Source of the DNA: JAJYZP01 sp049964535
Lineage (GTDB): Bacteria > Actinomycetota > Acidimicrobiia > Acidimicrobiales > Acidimicrobiaceae
DNA length: 17,524 nt
Direction of reading: 5' to 3'
Assembly: GCA_049964535.1 (NCBI GenBank)
Contig: JBMFXG010000033.1
Location: forward strand, 1 to 17,524
Positions 15,549-17,524 of this stretch are shown here, one piece after another. Made by a program: the position numbers and the translations under genes. Numbering within the stretch: the first letter of the stretch is position 1; each line of letters starts with the position of its first letter. A model generated the notes under the pieces. The model was not told where the DNA came from. It made no database searches and saw only the letters and a program-made list of their open reading frames with translations.

Positions 15549-16514
15549 TCAGCCTTGAACGACGTGACCCGGTCGGCGCAGGTGGGACCAAGGAGCCATC
15601 GCTTCCTCAACTTTTGCCACGAGCGGAGCGTCAACAACGTGCTCGAGCGTTGCTACGTTACGGCGCACTTGCTCAACTGAGGTAGCACCGGCGATCACCG
15701 AAGAGACCTCTGGATGAAAGGTCAGGTAGCCGAAAGCGAGATCTAAAAGCTCCATTCCGGCCTCGCGAGCCACCTTTTCAAGCACCTCGAGAAGATCGAA
15801 GTTCGTCTTCTCCAACAACTCTGGGCGGCTAGCTAGACGAGTTCCGCTCACCGCTGGTTCATTACGGTGGAACTTGCCGGTCAGGAGTCCCGACTCTAAG
15901 GGGAAGAAGGGAAGGACCCCGACCCCGAAGTGCCGAGCGGCTGGCAAGAGATCGAGCTCAATGTCTCGATGGAGGAGGTTGTAGTAGTTCTGGGCCGAGA
16001 TAAATCGCTCTGAGCCAATCTCTCGTGCGAGATGGTCTGCATCGGCAACCTGCCAACCCGCAAAGTTTGATGAACCGATGTAGCGGACCTTACCTTGATG
16101 AACCAGATCGCTGAGAGCCTGCAGCGTCTCCTCGACCGGCGTCTTCTCATCGGGTGCATGCAGCTGATAGAGGTCGATATAGTCAGTGTCGAGACGCGTG
16201 AGAGAAGCTTCTACGGCCTTCATGATGTATCTCCGAGAGCCTCGAGCTACGTCACCGGTGCCCATATCCAGACCGAACTTGGTTGCTAGGACGAACTCAT
16301 CTCTACGACCTTTGAGGATCTTCCCCATGAAGGTCTCCGAGGTGCCTTTCCCTCCGTAAATATCGGCGGTGTCGAAGAGGTTGATTCCACTATCGAGTGC
16401 TTCAAAGAGCACCTCGCGAGATCGATCGTAGTCACACCGTGCACCAAAATTATTGCACCCAAGACCAACTACTGATACCGTGAGCCCACTCGTGCCTAAC
16501 TGACGAAACTCCAT
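15549..16514 (-). CDS. Aldo/keto reductase
   Basis: A 321-residue TIM-barrel NADPH-dependent oxidoreductase of the AKR superfamily, of the type related to YghZ/Kv-beta-like and general stress reductases. Catalytic tetrad: Asp48 in FDTADIYG, Tyr53, Lys79 in LATKFG, His119 in YQLHAPD. The cofactor-binding end is seen in IAGATSVEQVRRNV. It reduces aldehydes or ketones to alcohols; the substrate is not predictable. Start at 16514 is supported by GAGAGGG (16521-16527) six bases upstream, giving the family-typical MEFRQLGTSGLTVS; the open frame runs 24 codons further but that part is unlike the family. It lies 172 bases after larC on the same strand, possibly but not clearly co-transcribed. Confidence 0.93.
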   Translation of the reverse strand: MEFRQLGTSGLTVSVVGLGCNNFGARCDYDRSREVLFEALDSGINLFDTADIYGGKGTSETFMGKILKGRRDEFVLATKFGLDMGTGDVARGSRRYIMKAVEASLTRLDTDYIDLYQLHAPDEKTPVEETLQALSDLVHQGKVRYIGSSNFAGWQVADADHLAREIGSERFISAQNYYNLLHRDIELDLLPAARHFGVGVLPFFPLESGLLTGKFHRNEPAVSGTRLASRPELLEKTNFDLLEVLEKVAREAGMELLDLAFGYLTFHPEVSSVIAGATSVEQVRRNVATLEHVVDAPLVAKVEEAMAPWSHLRRPGHVVQG

Positions 16515-16686
16515 GCCATTCCCTCTCTTCGTTCTCAACCCTGTTGCCGCTGTGCTCCCGACCGACGCGCTGCTAAGACCAGACACTCATCTTCGATCAT
16601 GAAAAGCAACGTACGAACGCTCCCCGAGCCCATAGTGACCCTACCCTGAGACGATCCTCATGCTGGTCGTAGCCGAGCTCTCGCAC
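16515..16686. other. Gap between larC and aldo/keto reductase gene
   Basis: 172 bases with no gene. It includes the AKR ribosome binding site and a weak ACGA/TCGT hairpin; no strong terminator is visible, so read-through from larC into the AKR gene is possible. Confidence 0.4.
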
Positions 16687-17524
16687 TCAACGAAGGTCAC
16701 GCACTTGCAGTCGTCGGTGCAGCTCTACTACGCTCAGTCCGAGCGCATCGGCTGCGGTCTTGAGATCCTCAAACTCCGGTTTCTCACCGTAGACGGTTGA
16801 CTTCAAACGAATCTCTCGACCCTCGAACTCAGACCTTCGCATCTGAGCGTCGACAACACTGCGTTGCTCCCTTCGGTAGCGAAGACCTGGCGACGCGGTT
16901 CGACGGTGCAGCCACTGAACCAGCTCCTCTTCTATCTCAGTTGGCGCAAGGATTGTGACCTCATATCCGGGCCGACCCTTCTTCCCAATCACCATCGAGA
17001 TCCACGCGTCGAGCGCTCCACGCTCGTGAGCCTCATCCACAAGACCGCCCAAGAGTTCACCACTGAGATCATCGAGGTGAACGCTCAGGACTGCGACTTC
17101 TCGCACCAAGACATTCGGTTCGGGCACGCTGCCCAAGAGGCCCTGCAGAAGGTTCGGTCCATTCGGATTCTCTCGTTCACCGGCACCGTAGCCAACCGAA
17201 GCGACCGAGAACGACGAGAGCTCCTGGGTCACCATCCCAGCTCGATCGAGGGCCACGAGCAATGAGGCTCCGGTCGGCGTTGTCCATTCGAACTCCTCAG
17301 GGCGAAAGGTCACCCGTATCCGCTGCGAGTTCGTAAAAATCATCGCTACAGCCGGGCCTGGATTGGGTAACGCTCCATGCGCCATGGTGACCACACCGCT
17401 CCCAAGCGCCACGTCGGTAACGCTAAGCATCGACACCTCGAGCAGCTCTAAAGCGATGAAGGACCCAAGGAGATCCACCACGGTATCGAGCGTCCCCAAC
17501 TCATGGAGCGCCGCTTCCCCAGCA
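16687..17524 (-). CDS. larC: LarC, nickel insertion protein for the nickel-pincer (NPN) cofactor (5' end outside window)
   Basis: The frame is open to the right edge; the visible 279 codons begin AGEAALHELGTLDTVVDLLG, matching the LarC motif HFHEVGAVDSIVDIVG, so about a third of the gene lies outside. LarC uses CTP to insert nickel into the pyridinium bis-thiocarboxylate nucleotide made by LarB and LarE, cofactor of lactate racemase LarA and relatives. Further landmarks are LGSGVVTMAHGALPNPGPA, TPTGASLLVALD, GYGAGERENPNGPNLLQ, and the C-terminal HLDDLSGELLGGL and GALDAWISMVIGKKGRPGYEVTILAP. In Lactiplantibacillus plantarum larC is split in two frames joined by ribosomal frameshifting; here both parts are in one frame. 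Other lar genes would be expected to the right of the window. Confidence 0.92.
   Translation of the reverse strand, partial: AGEAALHELGTLDTVVDLLGSFIALELLEVSMLSVTDVALGSGVVTMAHGALPNPGPAVAMIFTNSQRIRVTFRPEEFEWTTPTGASLLVALDRAGMVTQELSSFSVASVGYGAGERENPNGPNLLQGLLGSVPEPNVLVREVAVLSVHLDDLSGELLGGLVDEAHERGALDAWISMVIGKKGRPGYEVTILAPTEIEEELVQWLHRRTASPGLRYRREQRSVVDAQMRRSEFEGREIRLKSTVYGEKPEFEDLKTAADALGLSVVELHRRLQVRDLR

Noticed and set aside
1..17524. CRISPR array, tRNA, insertion sequence or defence system
   Set aside because: No regularly spaced repeats, cloverleaf, transposase, nuclease or toxin-antitoxin pair could be found on either strand.

Overview
The window looks like a chromosomal segment of a moderate-GC actinobacterium. 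An acidimicrobial lineage is my best guess, but this is inference from composition and gene types, not from a marker gene. The supporting signs are a mycothiol-type (Rv2466c-like) thioredoxin-fold protein, a PPA1498-type metallophosphoesterase, GTG/TTG starts, strong GGAGG-type ribosome binding sites, and hairpins without U-tracts where terminators would be expected. There are no rRNAs, tRNAs, CRISPR arrays, transposases, integrases or phage genes.

Layout. The left third (1-5975) is read rightwards: the 3' part of an M19 dipeptidase, a DsbA/FrnE-like mycothiol-type oxidoreductase, a DinB/DUF664 protein, a cytosolic-looking S10 serine carboxypeptidase and a membrane-anchored YceI protein. An MFS transporter (leftward) converges on yceI with only six bases between the stop codons. 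A 707-codon rightward gene (8089-10212) then encodes a ketopantoate-reductase-like dehydrogenase fused in frame to a complete amidase-signature hydrolase. From 10714 to the right edge everything recognised is leftward: an SDR oxidoreductase, a calcineurin-like metallophosphoesterase, an HSL-type alpha/beta hydrolase, an aldo/keto reductase and the 3' two thirds of larC (nickel insertion for the nickel-pincer cofactor).

Most genes are separated by 170-690 bases and have their own ribosome binding site, so they look like single-gene transcription units rather than an operon. Many are accessory catabolic or redox enzymes (amide, ester, peptide and carbonyl chemistry), and I see no single pathway joining them. 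About a quarter of the window is without a convincing gene. Those gaps hold several strong inverted repeats, a 15-bp tandem repeat upstream of the SDR gene, a possible frameshifted relic of a secreted protein (11618-12034), and a rightward promoter-like element followed by a small very basic ORF (13974-14398).

The most unusual item is the dehydrogenase-amidase fusion: both active sites look intact, but the dehydrogenase half has lost the asparagines that bind pantoate in true PanE, which suggests a different substrate. I found no convincing multi-gene defence or mobile system.
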